Assembly (NCBI RefSeq): GCF_014193425.1
Contig: NZ_JACHZG010000001.1
Coordinates: 2,542,001-2,606,000, forward strand
Reading direction: 5' to 3'
Source: Microlunatus antarcticus
Lineage (GTDB): Bacteria > Actinomycetota > Actinomycetes > Propionibacteriales > Propionibacteriaceae
Length of the DNA stretch: 64,000 nt
The notes under the pieces: model-generated
Database searches by the model: none
The model's input: only the letters and a program-made list of their open reading frames with translations
Told to the model about the DNA's origin: nothing
Shown here: positions 29,450 to 36,294 of the stretch, piece after piece
How positions within the stretch are numbered: position 1 is the stretch's first letter
How the letters are laid out: every line of letters begins with the position of its first letter
Position numbers and translations under genes: made by a program

Positions 29450-29726
29450 GGCTGAGCGCCGCCTCACGCTCGGCGTTGCCGGCCTTCGCCTGCTCGAGCG
29501 CCCGCCAGTAGTCGGCGTCCTGCTCGGCCAGCGGGCGCGTGTCCCGACGCTGCTGCTCGACCGGGTCGACGCCCATGAGCGCGAAGAGCTCGGTGAGCTG
29601 CCGGGGCTGCGCCTCAGCCGGCTCGCACCGGCTGCTGCGGTAGCCCCGACCAGCGAAGAGCGCGCACCGCTGGCCGTGAGCGACGCACTCGACGGCGGTC
29701 TGCCGCTTCGTCGTCAGCCGGGGCAC
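29442..29726 (-). CDS. Small Cys-containing protein of the structural-like block
   Basis: 94 residues, GTG at 29726 with AAAGG upstream, one base after the stop of the coiled-coil gene. Cysteines at about 14, 21 and 34 (VECVAHGQRCALF, SSRC) could bind metal. C-terminal half is helical and acidic (LTELFALMGVDPVEQQRRD, DYWRALEQAKAGNAER). Overlaps the next gene by 8 bases. Function unknown; a head-tail connector-sized protein. Confidence 0.58.
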   Translation of the reverse strand: MPRLTTKRQTAVECVAHGQRCALFAGRGYRSSRCEPAEAQPRQLTELFALMGVDPVEQQRRDTRPLAEQDADYWRALEQAKAGNAEREAALSRG

Positions 29727-29727
29727 G

Positions 29728-30510
29728 TCAGCCGACCTTTCCGGCGACCCTGGCGGCGAGGGCGTTGATGCTGTCCACGTGGCGCTGACGGCTGCGCGTC
29801 TCGCTGGCCTGCTGCTCGTCGCGCCGAGCCTGACGTCGCTCGGCGGCAGCAGCAGCCGCAGCGTCGGCAGCCGCGTAGGACGCCGCCGCCGCCTGCGTGG
29901 CGGCGCGCACGCCGGCACTGATGCTGCTGCGGAGCGCCGCGTCCTGCCGCCCGGCCAGCTCGGCGAGAAGCTTGTCCCCGCTCGATCCAGCCGAGCCGCC
30001 GACCCCGGCGAAGGGCGCGGGGGTGCCGGCGCTGGTCGTCGCCACCCAGCCGGCCAGGGCGCGCGACGCCTTCGCCCGGTCGAGGGCAGCGGCGGCGTCG
30101 TCGAGCAGCGCGAGGAAGTCGGCCTCGTCCTGGTCGGCGACGGCCAGCTCAGCGGTACGCCACTCGTCGGCGGCGCGGTAGGCGTCGTCGAGGCTCGCCT
30201 TCGCCTCGGTCACCTTCGACTGACGGGCGGTGAGCCGTGCCGTCGCCACGTCGAGCCGCGTCTTGAGCGCGGCGCTTGGCAACGTCTTGGGCTCGGTGGC
30301 CTGCTCGAAGGCGGCGGCGTCGGCAGCGGCAGCGCCGGCGTGGGCGGTCGTCGCGCTGACCAGCTCGGACCGCGCCTCGCTGACGGACACCTCGGCCTTG
30401 CGGACGTCCCGCTCGGCCTTCGCGATGGTGTCGGGCTTGCTGATGGTGGTCGTGTTGCTCATGTCGTGCCCTGTCTCTTGGTGCTTCGGGGGGTTGGTCG
30501 TGCTGGTCAT
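29728..30510 (-). CDS. Ala-rich coiled-coil protein
   Basis: 260 residues from ATG 30510, which overlaps the previous stop (ATGA) with CGAGGA upstream; ATG 30462 would give 244. Two long helical regions dominate: KAERDVRKAEVSVSEARSELVS and the Ala/Arg-rich C-terminal half with nine alanines in a row near ADAAAAAAAERRQ. No Cys or Trp-rich core. Architecture is like phage scaffold or tail-tape helper proteins, but sequence alone cannot decide. Confidence 0.6.
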   Translation of the reverse strand: MTSTTNPPKHQETGHDMSNTTTISKPDTIAKAERDVRKAEVSVSEARSELVSATTAHAGAAAADAAAFEQATEPKTLPSAALKTRLDVATARLTARQSKVTEAKASLDDAYRAADEWRTAELAVADQDEADFLALLDDAAAALDRAKASRALAGWVATTSAGTPAPFAGVGGSAGSSGDKLLAELAGRQDAALRSSISAGVRAATQAAAASYAAADAAAAAAAERRQARRDEQQASETRSRQRHVDSINALAARVAGKVG

Positions 30511-30860
30511 GCGTCCTCGGGTGGCGGCTTCTGCGCCAGCCCGAGAAGTCGGGTGCGGTCGCTCTCGATGCGGGCGAGAGCGGTCAGGGCTTGCAGCAGC
30601 ACCCGGTCGTCGTCGGTGCGTGCCGCGAGCACGGCGAGCCCGGCGGCTGCCCGGTCGAGGCGGACCTCGACGCCGGCCCGGAGGTCTTCGACCGGCTGCT
30701 CGGGCAGCTCGGCCAGCGCCGCCGAGAGGCGACGTGCTGCCTGCTGCGGCGTGATGGCGAGCCGGCGGGAGATAGCCACGACCGAGAAGCCATCGGCGAA
30801 GAGGTCGAGCACTTCGGCTTCCCGTTCGCGCTGCGCGGCGCGCTCCCCTGGTTTGGTCAT
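30507..30860 (-). CDS. HTH protein, small-terminase-like
   Basis: 117 residues. A helix-turn-helix of the sigma-region-4/resolvase type lies at about 15-50 (VLDLFADGFSVVAISRRLAITPQQAARRL), followed by an all-helical oligomerisation-like tail (DDRVLLQALTALARIESDRTRLL). Position at the head of a block with tail-like genes makes a TerS-type packaging-specificity protein attractive; a transcription regulator is the alternative. In PICI-type satellites a satellite TerS redirects helper packaging (known for that group). Confidence 0.5.
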   Translation of the reverse strand: MTKPGERAAQREREAEVLDLFADGFSVVAISRRLAITPQQAARRLSAALAELPEQPVEDLRAGVEVRLDRAAAGLAVLAARTDDDRVLLQALTALARIESDRTRLLGLAQKPPPEDA

Positions 30861-30895
30861 GAGAGAAGCCTGACACCGATTTTCCGAGCGCCTCA

Positions 30896-30907
30896 GAGGA
30901 TTGAACG
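30896..30907 (-). promoter_or_regulatory. Shared 12-bp motif, copy at the structural-like block
   Basis: GAGGATTGAACG, preceded by CCTC to form a tiny palindrome. The same 12 bases recur at 34897-34908 and, with two changes, at 27803-27814; all three are upstream of minus-strand transcription units. Candidate operator or activator site of the element. The rest of 30861-31132 holds no gene; it has GC hairpins at 31084-31120. Confidence 0.45.
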
Positions 30908-31132
30908 GGGATTTCCTCGGGGTCGTCGGGTGCCGCTGACAAGGGCAAAGGGTGCCGCAGCAGCGCCGATCTTGCACGCATGTTGCACGCCAGGGGCTCA
31001 GTCGAGCGTCTCCCGTAGTCAGAGCCTTGCGGCGGGCAGGTCCAAAGCCTGCCAACCAGCCGCCGGGCGGCGCTGACCTGCCTTCGAGAGAGCGGTGCTC
31101 TCGCGCACGTGCGCGCGAGGCCGACGGATCGA

Positions 31133-31468
31133 TCACGAGCGCGCCAGAGGCAGCCGCACGCCGGCGACCGTGACCTTCTCGCCGGCGACCTCGACCTCGG
31201 CACCGATCAGGGGCGAGGCGTAGTTGCGCGCGAGCTGCTCGAGCCACAAGCCGAGCGGGCGTGACGAGAGGTGGCCGTGACGGTGCTCGGCAGCCCGGAC
31301 ACATCGACCCTGATGGACGTGCAGGGGCGCGACAGCAGCCGACCAGGCGAGCAGCCCCGGGCGCGCCGAGTCAATGAGCTCAGAGCAGACGTCGCAGACG
31401 ATGACGGGGCAACCGAGGTCGACCGAGTAGCCCTCGGTGGGGTGAACGGGGTGTGCGAGACGAAGCAT
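31133..31468 (-). CDS. Small Cys/His protein, probable zinc binder
   Basis: 111 residues, ATG at 31468 with AGGAAGACCAGGAA upstream. The centre has CPVIVCDVCSELI and LHVHQGRC, a set of Cys and His residues suited to one zinc site. C-terminal strands (GAEVEVAGEKVTVAGVRLPL). Encoded just beyond the origin-like region, so it may regulate replication or packaging; this is inference. Confidence 0.6.
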   Translation of the reverse strand: MLRLAHPVHPTEGYSVDLGCPVIVCDVCSELIDSARPGLLAWSAAVAPLHVHQGRCVRAAEHRHGHLSSRPLGLWLEQLARNYASPLIGAEVEVAGEKVTVAGVRLPLARS

Positions 31469-31540
31469 GTTCCTGGTCTTCCTGTTGAGGTTGCGGTGCT
31501 CCCCTCACGAGGCGTGAGGGGGTTGTGCTGCGTGCCGACC

Positions 31541-31703
31541 GGGGGGGGTGGACAGGGTCGACATGTCCACCCCCGAGTCCTCTGAGATTTGGGCTCAGCC
31601 TGTGGATAACCCCCCTAACACCTCTTAGATCAGGCGTAGCCACTGGTGGGCGAGGATTTTCCACCCCGGGCGGGGGGTGGACATGTCCCCCTGTCCACCC
31701 CCC
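31541..31703. other. Putative replication origin of the element
   Basis: Two inverted repeats of the same sequence flank the region: GGGGGTGGACA (31544-31554) with its complement at 31564-31574, and GGGGGGTGGACA (31672-31683) with its complement at 31692-31703. Between them lie TGTGGATAA (31601-31609), a perfect DnaA-box complement, and the most AT-rich stretch nearby (31575-31660). It directly follows the primase-helicase gene, the usual place for a plasmid- or satellite-type origin. Confidence 0.55.
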
Positions 31704-33968
31704 TCACCGGTTCCTGACCTTGCCGTCGTTGACCTCGGCGTCGAGAGCGTTGACGAGCAGGGCGAGGGCGTCGTCGAAGGCAGCCCGGTCACGCGAGGCC
31801 AGCGTCTTGCGGACCTTCCCGACCGGCTGCCACTCGGGCAGCAGCTTGGACAGGACCGCGTCCTTGACCCGCTTCAACCGCGCCTCGTGCTGCGCGTCCT
31901 CGGCGACCGCAGCCCGCACGCCGTCGCTTCGTCCACGGGAGACGACCGACCGCTCGGCCACCTTCGACAGCGCCTCTTCGATCCCGGTCCGGCAGCGGTC
32001 GGACTCGTCCATGACGACTCCCGAGAGCCGCCAGTCGTCCTCCGTGGGCACGCGCCGACCGTCGAGCAGCGTCAACGCGACCATGACCTTCGCCCGGCAG
32101 AGCAGCGCGTGACCGTCGAGCGCCTTCGCCTCGCCGCGCTGCCGAGCACGGTGCGCCGCCTTGATGGTGTCGACCGCAACCTGAGGCACCACCAGCTCGT
32201 GCCGACCGCCGAAGTCGCTCGGCCAGCGCTGCTCGGACACGACCCACGGTTCGGGCGCGTCAGGCTCCGCGTCGGGAATGGTCGGGTCGACCGCCGACAG
32301 CCACACGAACCGCTGAGGCGTCCCCCCATCCGCCTCTGCGAACAGCCCCCCGGCCCGCTCAGGCTGCACCCCCACGACTGCGCACAGCCGGTAGGTGTGC
32401 GGGTCGAGCGGGATGTCCTTCGTCGGGTCGGCGTACGCGAAGCCGAGCCGCTCGCCCGACCACGCCTTCCGCATCACCGGCAGCAGGTTGGAGCCCTGCC
32501 GCGCCGACATCGAGGCGAGGGTGTCCACCTCGGAGATGTCGAACAGCACCGCGTCACGCAGCCGCTCGACGCCCCCCTTGGTCCGGGTCGCGTACTGCTT
32601 GACCAGCCCCTCACCCGAGCCGGCCTCGCGCTCGTAGACCTCGCCCGACACGACGACGGCGTCGCGAGCTGCGCCCGTTGCCGCCCCCTTGCCGCCACCC
32701 GACGCCGCGACGAGCGCGAAGAACAGGTTGAGCGAGGCCTGCGAGCCGATGGTCGGCGGCAGCACGACGTGCGGCGGAACGGTCGTGATGACTCGGGCGA
32801 GCGCCACGCCGAGCACGGCCCACGGCGACGCCATCCGAGCTCGCGCCCACCCGTGGATCGTCCGCAAAGACTCCCGCTCCTGCCAGAAGTCGACCTCGAC
32901 GAGCGCCCCGCCGGGCTCGAGTTCCAACGGCGCAGCGATGACCGGCTTGGCCGCGACGTGCTCGACCGCCCGCAGCCACGTCGTGCGCACGAACGCGTCC
33001 GTGAACCTCGCGTCACGCGGTGCGTGCTCAAGCACGAGCCGCCCGACGTCTTCGAGGCCGAGCCCGGACCACGGTGCGACGGCAACCTCAGCGAGCCGGC
33101 AGCACGCGCGCCACAGGGTGTCGTTCCACGCCGGCCCGGGCATCCCAGGACGCCACCCGTCAACCTTCGCCTCGCGGCACGCGTCGAGTGCAGCGAGGTG
33201 CTCCCGGAGCGGCGCATCGGCCCAAGCGTCGACGCGGGACCGCACGCCGGGCTCGAGCGCCCCGTACGTCGGCCCGGAGTAGTCGACGAGGGTCGCACCC
33301 GGACCAGCGTCCGGCGTCGCCGGCACGTCCCGGATGCCGTAGCTCAGCAGCACGTCACTCAGACCGTCGAGGGTGACAACCTCGGCGTCGGTGTCCAGGT
33401 GGTCGAGCACCGCCGAGACCGGGCTGCCCGGGTCCTTGACGTTGACTGAGCCGGGCACGCGGAGGATGCGCGAGACGTCGAAGACGTTGTCGACCGTCCC
33501 GCCGTTCTCCCCGGCCACGAGCTCGACCAGCCACCGAAAGCGAGCGACTAGCCGAGCGGCGACGTGGACGTCGCCTGCCTCGAGCCGCCAGTACGGCTGC
33601 ACGCCGTGACCGGAGTCGACGACAGCGACCGGCTGCGCGCGCAGCATCCCCGAGAGGTCGGAGACGACCCGGTCGCACGCGTCCCGGTCGGGCATGCCGC
33701 CCGCCTTGACATCGAGGTCGGCCCACAGGGCAACAACCCGGGTGACGTCGCTGGCAGCGCCGCGCCCCGTCGCGTCGGGGCTCAGCGGGTTGACGCCGAA
33801 CCAGACGTTCGCCCGGCCCTCAAGGAACGGCTGTGCCCGAGCCGGGGCCGTCGCTGCGGTGCCGAGCGTCGGTGTAAACGTCCCGCCGAAGTCGTGGCAC
33901 ACCGAGACTCGCTCGCTGTCGCCGACTGCCAGCGCCGCCAGTAGCCGCGTGAGCTGGTCGGCGCTCAT
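31704..33968 (-). CDS. Primase-helicase type replication protein
   Basis: 754 residues. The N-terminal ~230 residues carry archaeo-eukaryotic primase marks: the DxD-type VVALWADLDVK (about 85), VVDSGHGVQPYWRL (about 118) and DVSRILRVPGSVNVK (about 165). The C-terminal half is a DUF3987/D5-like ATPase region: LFFALVAASGGGKGAATG is the P-loop (Gly instead of Ser/Thr after the Lys), AVLFDISEVDTL a Walker B-like strand. Likely initiates element replication at the adjacent origin. ATG overlaps the upstream gene (ATGA). Confidence 0.78.
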   Translation of the reverse strand: MSADQLTRLLAALAVGDSERVSVCHDFGGTFTPTLGTAATAPARAQPFLEGRANVWFGVNPLSPDATGRGAASDVTRVVALWADLDVKAGGMPDRDACDRVVSDLSGMLRAQPVAVVDSGHGVQPYWRLEAGDVHVAARLVARFRWLVELVAGENGGTVDNVFDVSRILRVPGSVNVKDPGSPVSAVLDHLDTDAEVVTLDGLSDVLLSYGIRDVPATPDAGPGATLVDYSGPTYGALEPGVRSRVDAWADAPLREHLAALDACREAKVDGWRPGMPGPAWNDTLWRACCRLAEVAVAPWSGLGLEDVGRLVLEHAPRDARFTDAFVRTTWLRAVEHVAAKPVIAAPLELEPGGALVEVDFWQERESLRTIHGWARARMASPWAVLGVALARVITTVPPHVVLPPTIGSQASLNLFFALVAASGGGKGAATGAARDAVVVSGEVYEREAGSGEGLVKQYATRTKGGVERLRDAVLFDISEVDTLASMSARQGSNLLPVMRKAWSGERLGFAYADPTKDIPLDPHTYRLCAVVGVQPERAGGLFAEADGGTPQRFVWLSAVDPTIPDAEPDAPEPWVVSEQRWPSDFGGRHELVVPQVAVDTIKAAHRARQRGEAKALDGHALLCRAKVMVALTLLDGRRVPTEDDWRLSGVVMDESDRCRTGIEEALSKVAERSVVSRGRSDGVRAAVAEDAQHEARLKRVKDAVLSKLLPEWQPVGKVRKTLASRDRAAFDDALALLVNALDAEVNDGKVRNR

Positions 33969-34177
33969 CGGAGCCCCTCCGCACGGATCGCAGCGAAGAC
34001 GCTCTCAATGCGGTCGAGCCGCTCGAGGATTTCGCCCTGGTCGGCCCCGTAGAGCCACCGCTTCAAGAGCCTCGCGAGGATGCCGAGCGATACGATGAGA
34101 CCAGACCGCGTGCCCGCTGTCTTCGTCTGGTCGCCGCTTCCTGCCCGGGGGCGGCGATTGGCGTCTCCGGGGCTCAT
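33965..34177 (-). CDS. Small basic protein upstream of the primase
   Basis: 70 residues, basic N-terminus (SPGDANRRPRAGSGDQTK), one amphipathic/hydrophobic helix (SGLIVSLGILARLLKRWLYG) and a C-terminal helix QGEILERLDRIESVFAAIRAEG. It overlaps both neighbours by 4 bases, so it is coupled with the primase gene. Possibly a replication accessory or membrane tether; unknown family. Confidence 0.6.
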   Translation of the reverse strand: MSPGDANRRPRAGSGDQTKTAGTRSGLIVSLGILARLLKRWLYGADQGEILERLDRIESVFAAIRAEGLR

Positions 34178-34398
34178 GGCGCCACCTGCGCGAAGATGCC
34201 CGGCCCGTCGACGACGTCGCGGCAGGCTTCCCAGCTCGCGCTGGTCGGGTGGTCGAGGCAGTCGCCTCCGATGTTGTAGACCACCTCAGCGCCGCAGCGC
34301 GGGCAGGTGACGACGCAGGCTGACCCGTCCTCGTGCTGCTTGTTGCGCGTCGGCTTGCCGCACTCAGGGCAGGGCCACGGACGCTCACGCCGGCTCAC
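34174..34398 (-). CDS. Zinc-ribbon protein
   Basis: 74 residues with GTG at 34398 overlapping the excisionase stop (GTGA). Two knuckles, CPECG and CPRCG, about 21 residues apart, form a classical zinc ribbon; the rest (GGDCLDHPTSASWEACRDVV) is short. Probably binds nucleic acid or protein. Member of the excisionase-to-primase operon. Confidence 0.65.
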   Translation of the reverse strand: MSRRERPWPCPECGKPTRNKQHEDGSACVVTCPRCGAEVVYNIGGDCLDHPTSASWEACRDVVDGPGIFAQVAP

Positions 34399-34610
34399 GA
34401 CGCGACCTTCGTGCTCGTCACGGGGGTTACCAGGGCGTCGATGTCGGCCATGTCGACGCGGAGCAGCTTGCCGCCGACGCGGTAGCCCGGCAGCCGGCCA
34501 TCGGCGATCCACCGGCGGATGGTGCGGGGGTCGACACCGAGGGCGCTGGCGCCTGTCGCGATGTCGGTCAGGCGCCGCTTGGGCGCGGTGGGTGCGGGTG
34601 AACGAGTCAC
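34395..34610 (-). CDS. Excisionase-like MerR-type HTH protein
   Basis: 71 residues from GTG 34610; the open frame continues to 34658 but that part overlaps the structured leader. The winged HTH is clear: ALGVDPRTIRRWIADGRLPGYRVGGKLLRVD, then an MADIDALV helix, as in phage excisionases and helix_turn_helix_17 proteins. Probably controls integrase directionality and possibly its own operon. Its ribosome binding region lies in the last hairpin of the leader. Confidence 0.75.
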   Translation of the reverse strand: MTRSPAPTAPKRRLTDIATGASALGVDPRTIRRWIADGRLPGYRVGGKLLRVDMADIDALVTPVTSTKVAS

Positions 34611-34613
34611 TTC

Positions 34614-34829
34614 GGACCGTCTCTCACTCGAGCTGTGGGAGAAGGTCCGCGGGGACAAGCCGCTACCGTCGCGAGGTCAGCCGCCTGACCTGAAGAGCAA
34701 GGAAGGAGGATTCGGGACACGGGTTGTCACCCGTCCTACTGGCCTGTTCCCCTAGCGAATGGTCGCCGTGAGAACCCGACCCCAGGTCCCTAGCCGTTGA
34801 CCTGCCCGCTGCGTCTGCGGGTGGTTTCT
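34614..34829 (-). promoter_or_regulatory. Structured leader, copy 2 (before the excisionase)
   Basis: About 216 nt matching copy 1 at 27568-27750, with a ~30-nt extra segment around 34741-34772. Same order of hairpins: CCCGC-agacgca-GCGGG, CAGGTC...GACCTG, ACGGGT-gaca-ACCCGT, AGGTCAG-GCGG-CTGACCT, terminal GGACC...GGTCC next to GAGAGACGG. The first, fourth and last stems differ from copy 1 by paired changes. The plus-strand reading again ends in a GC hairpin plus TGGTTTCT. The interval 34611-34924 has no other gene. Confidence 0.65.
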
Positions 34830-34896
34830 CCGGCGCGGTCAGCGGCATCAACTTGCTGACAGGGTCAACTTTACCGGACAAGCGGGGACACCTCTT

Positions 34897-34908
34897 GAGG
34901 ATTGAACG
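34897..34908 (-). promoter_or_regulatory. Shared 12-bp motif, copy near the integrase
   Basis: GAGGATTGAACG preceded by CCTCTT, identical to 30896-30907. It lies between the integrase stop and the leader of the excisionase operon, where a promoter or operator for that operon would be. Confidence 0.45.
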
Positions 34909-34924
34909 CCAGTTTTGACCGGCG

Positions 34925-36064
34925 TCAAACCTCGACCATCCGCGACAGCAGCCGGGCAATCTCAGTGTCACGGTCGGTCGCAGCGTGTTGGTAGAGCATC
35001 GCTGCCGCCGTGGTCGAGTGCCCGAGCCGGCTCATCAGCTCGGCGAGCGTGGCACCCGTCTGAGCCGCAAGGGTGGCGCCGGTGTGCCGCAGGTCGTGGA
35101 ACCGAAGGTCGGGCCTCCCTGCCCCCGTCCTGGCCTTGTCCCACGTCTTGAAGAACGTGCCGTGCCCGAGCTGCTTCTCGCTCATCGGTGCGGGGAAGAG
35201 CAGCCCGTCACGCCCCCACGCAGCGTGATCGGCGAGGTGCTGACGGACCACGGGCAGCAAGTGCGGAGGGATCGCGACGTCACGCACGCCGGCGTCGGAC
35301 TTGGGCGCCCCAACGATGGGCTCACCGTCGACCCACGTGACGGCGCGGCGCACCATCACCTTGCCGGCCTTGAGGTCGACGTCGCTGCGGCGCAGCTCGG
35401 TCAGCTCGCCGAACCTGAGCGCACACCACGACGCGAGCAGCACCATCACGCCGTAGCGGTCGGGCAGCGCGGCGACGATGGCCTCGAGCTCGCCGAGCGT
35501 GGCCGGCTTGATCTTGTGCACCCGCTTCGTGTGGCTGCCGGCGTTGCGGATGTTGCAGGGGTTGACGGCGATGAGCTCGTCGGAGACGGCCCACCCGAGG
35601 ATGGTGCGTAGCAGGGCGTAGGCGTGCGCTCTGCGGGTTGGCAGAGCCGGGTCGAGGGTCGCGTACCACTCGCGCACGACGAACGGCGTGATCGCCTTGA
35701 GCGGCAGGTCACCGAGCGTCGGGGTGATCTTCTGCTCGAGCAGCCGCTTGTAGAGGTCGCGGGTCCGCGGCTTGAGCGGCTGACGTCGACCGTCCGTCCG
35801 GTCGAGCCACTGCGCCGAGTAGGCGGCGAGGGTGGTCGGCTGCGCGCGGTTCCGGACGGTCGGCGCGAGCCAGTCGCCGCCGTCGATGAGCTTGCGCTCT
35901 GTCGCAAGCCACCCGCGAGCGTCGAGCAGCGTGCCGAACGTGCCCGATGGTCGGTGCAGGTTGAGGTCGGGTCCGGTGTAGGCCGCTTGGTACCGACCCG
36001 AGGGCAGCTTGCGGATGCGCCCGAAGGGCTCGCGCTGCTTCCTCGCCCTGGCAGTTTTCGGCAC
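34925..36064 (-). CDS. int: Tyrosine-type site-specific integrase
   Basis: 379 residues. Arm-binding/AP2-like N-terminus (GRYQAAYTGPDLNLHRPSGTFG), SAM-like core-binding domain (about 75-170) and catalytic domain with the first Arg in CALRFGELTELRRSD, HDLRHTGATL (His-x-x-Arg), and LGHSTTAAAMLYQHA (His and nucleophile Tyr). GTG start with GAGAGGA upstream. Located 150 bases from attR, the normal arrangement for tRNA-targeting elements. Confidence 0.95.
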   Translation of the reverse strand: MPKTARARKQREPFGRIRKLPSGRYQAAYTGPDLNLHRPSGTFGTLLDARGWLATERKLIDGGDWLAPTVRNRAQPTTLAAYSAQWLDRTDGRRQPLKPRTRDLYKRLLEQKITPTLGDLPLKAITPFVVREWYATLDPALPTRRAHAYALLRTILGWAVSDELIAVNPCNIRNAGSHTKRVHKIKPATLGELEAIVAALPDRYGVMVLLASWCALRFGELTELRRSDVDLKAGKVMVRRAVTWVDGEPIVGAPKSDAGVRDVAIPPHLLPVVRQHLADHAAWGRDGLLFPAPMSEKQLGHGTFFKTWDKARTGAGRPDLRFHDLRHTGATLAAQTGATLAELMSRLGHSTTAAAMLYQHAATDRDTEIARLLSRMVEV

Positions 36065-36215
36065 TGTCGATCCTCTCGTCGTGCAACACCGTGCAATACG
36101 AGAGTACCGGAATGTCCATGCCTGTCCGGGTCTGACGACGAGCTTGAGGTGACAAAACTGCTGGTCAGGGGGCGTTTCGCCTAGCGGGGGCTATGGTGTC
36201 TGCGAAGCCTTCAGA

Positions 36216-36243
36216 CAGGTTCGAATCCTGCCGGGGGCGCCAG
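36216..36243 (+). repeat. attR: 28-bp copy of the tRNA-Arg 3' end
   Basis: Exact copy of 23653-23680. The bases to its left do not fold into a tRNA, so this is only the displaced tail. Confidence 0.9.
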
Positions 36244-36245
36244 AT

Positions 36246-36272
36246 CGCCGGGACGAGGAGAACGTCCCGGCG
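36246..36272 (+). terminator. Stranded terminator of tRNA-Arg
   Basis: CGCCGGGACG (36246-36255) pairs perfectly with CGTCCCGGCG (36263-36272) around AGGAGAA. It starts two bases after attR; before integration it would have directly followed the tRNA gene. Confidence 0.6.
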
Positions 36273-36294
36273 TCGGCCGACGGAGGGACCACCC

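Larger units (their letters stand above)
23653..36243. mobile_element. tRNA-Arg integrated element, phage-satellite-like (12.6 kb)
   Basis: Bounded by perfect 28-bp att repeats. Contents from left: three plus-strand genes of unknown function; a minus-strand pair; a secreted nuclease-fold gene with a structured leader; a small zinc-finger ORF; a five-gene block with TerS-like and fibre-like proteins; a zinc protein; an origin region and primase-helicase; small regulators; excisionase-like HTH with the second structured leader; and the integrase. No large terminase, portal, capsid, holin or conjugation gene is visible, which argues for a satellite or decayed element rather than a prophage or ICE. 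Confidence 0.85.

Noticed and set aside
34614-34829. Known riboswitch classes for the repeated leader (cobalamin, SAM, ydaO c-di-AMP, c-di-GMP, T-box)
   Set aside because: The diagnostic core sequences of these classes, such as the B12 box or the T-box, are not found on either strand by eye. A covariance search would be needed to exclude distant variants.
36180-36243. Possible second tRNA gene at the right end of the element
   Set aside because: Only the last 28 bases match tRNA-Arg. The preceding bases do not form D or anticodon arms, so it is attR.
23653-36243. Insertion sequences or transposases in the element
   Set aside because: No DDE transposase motif or IS-type terminal inverted repeats were seen; the only recombinase is the tyrosine integrase.
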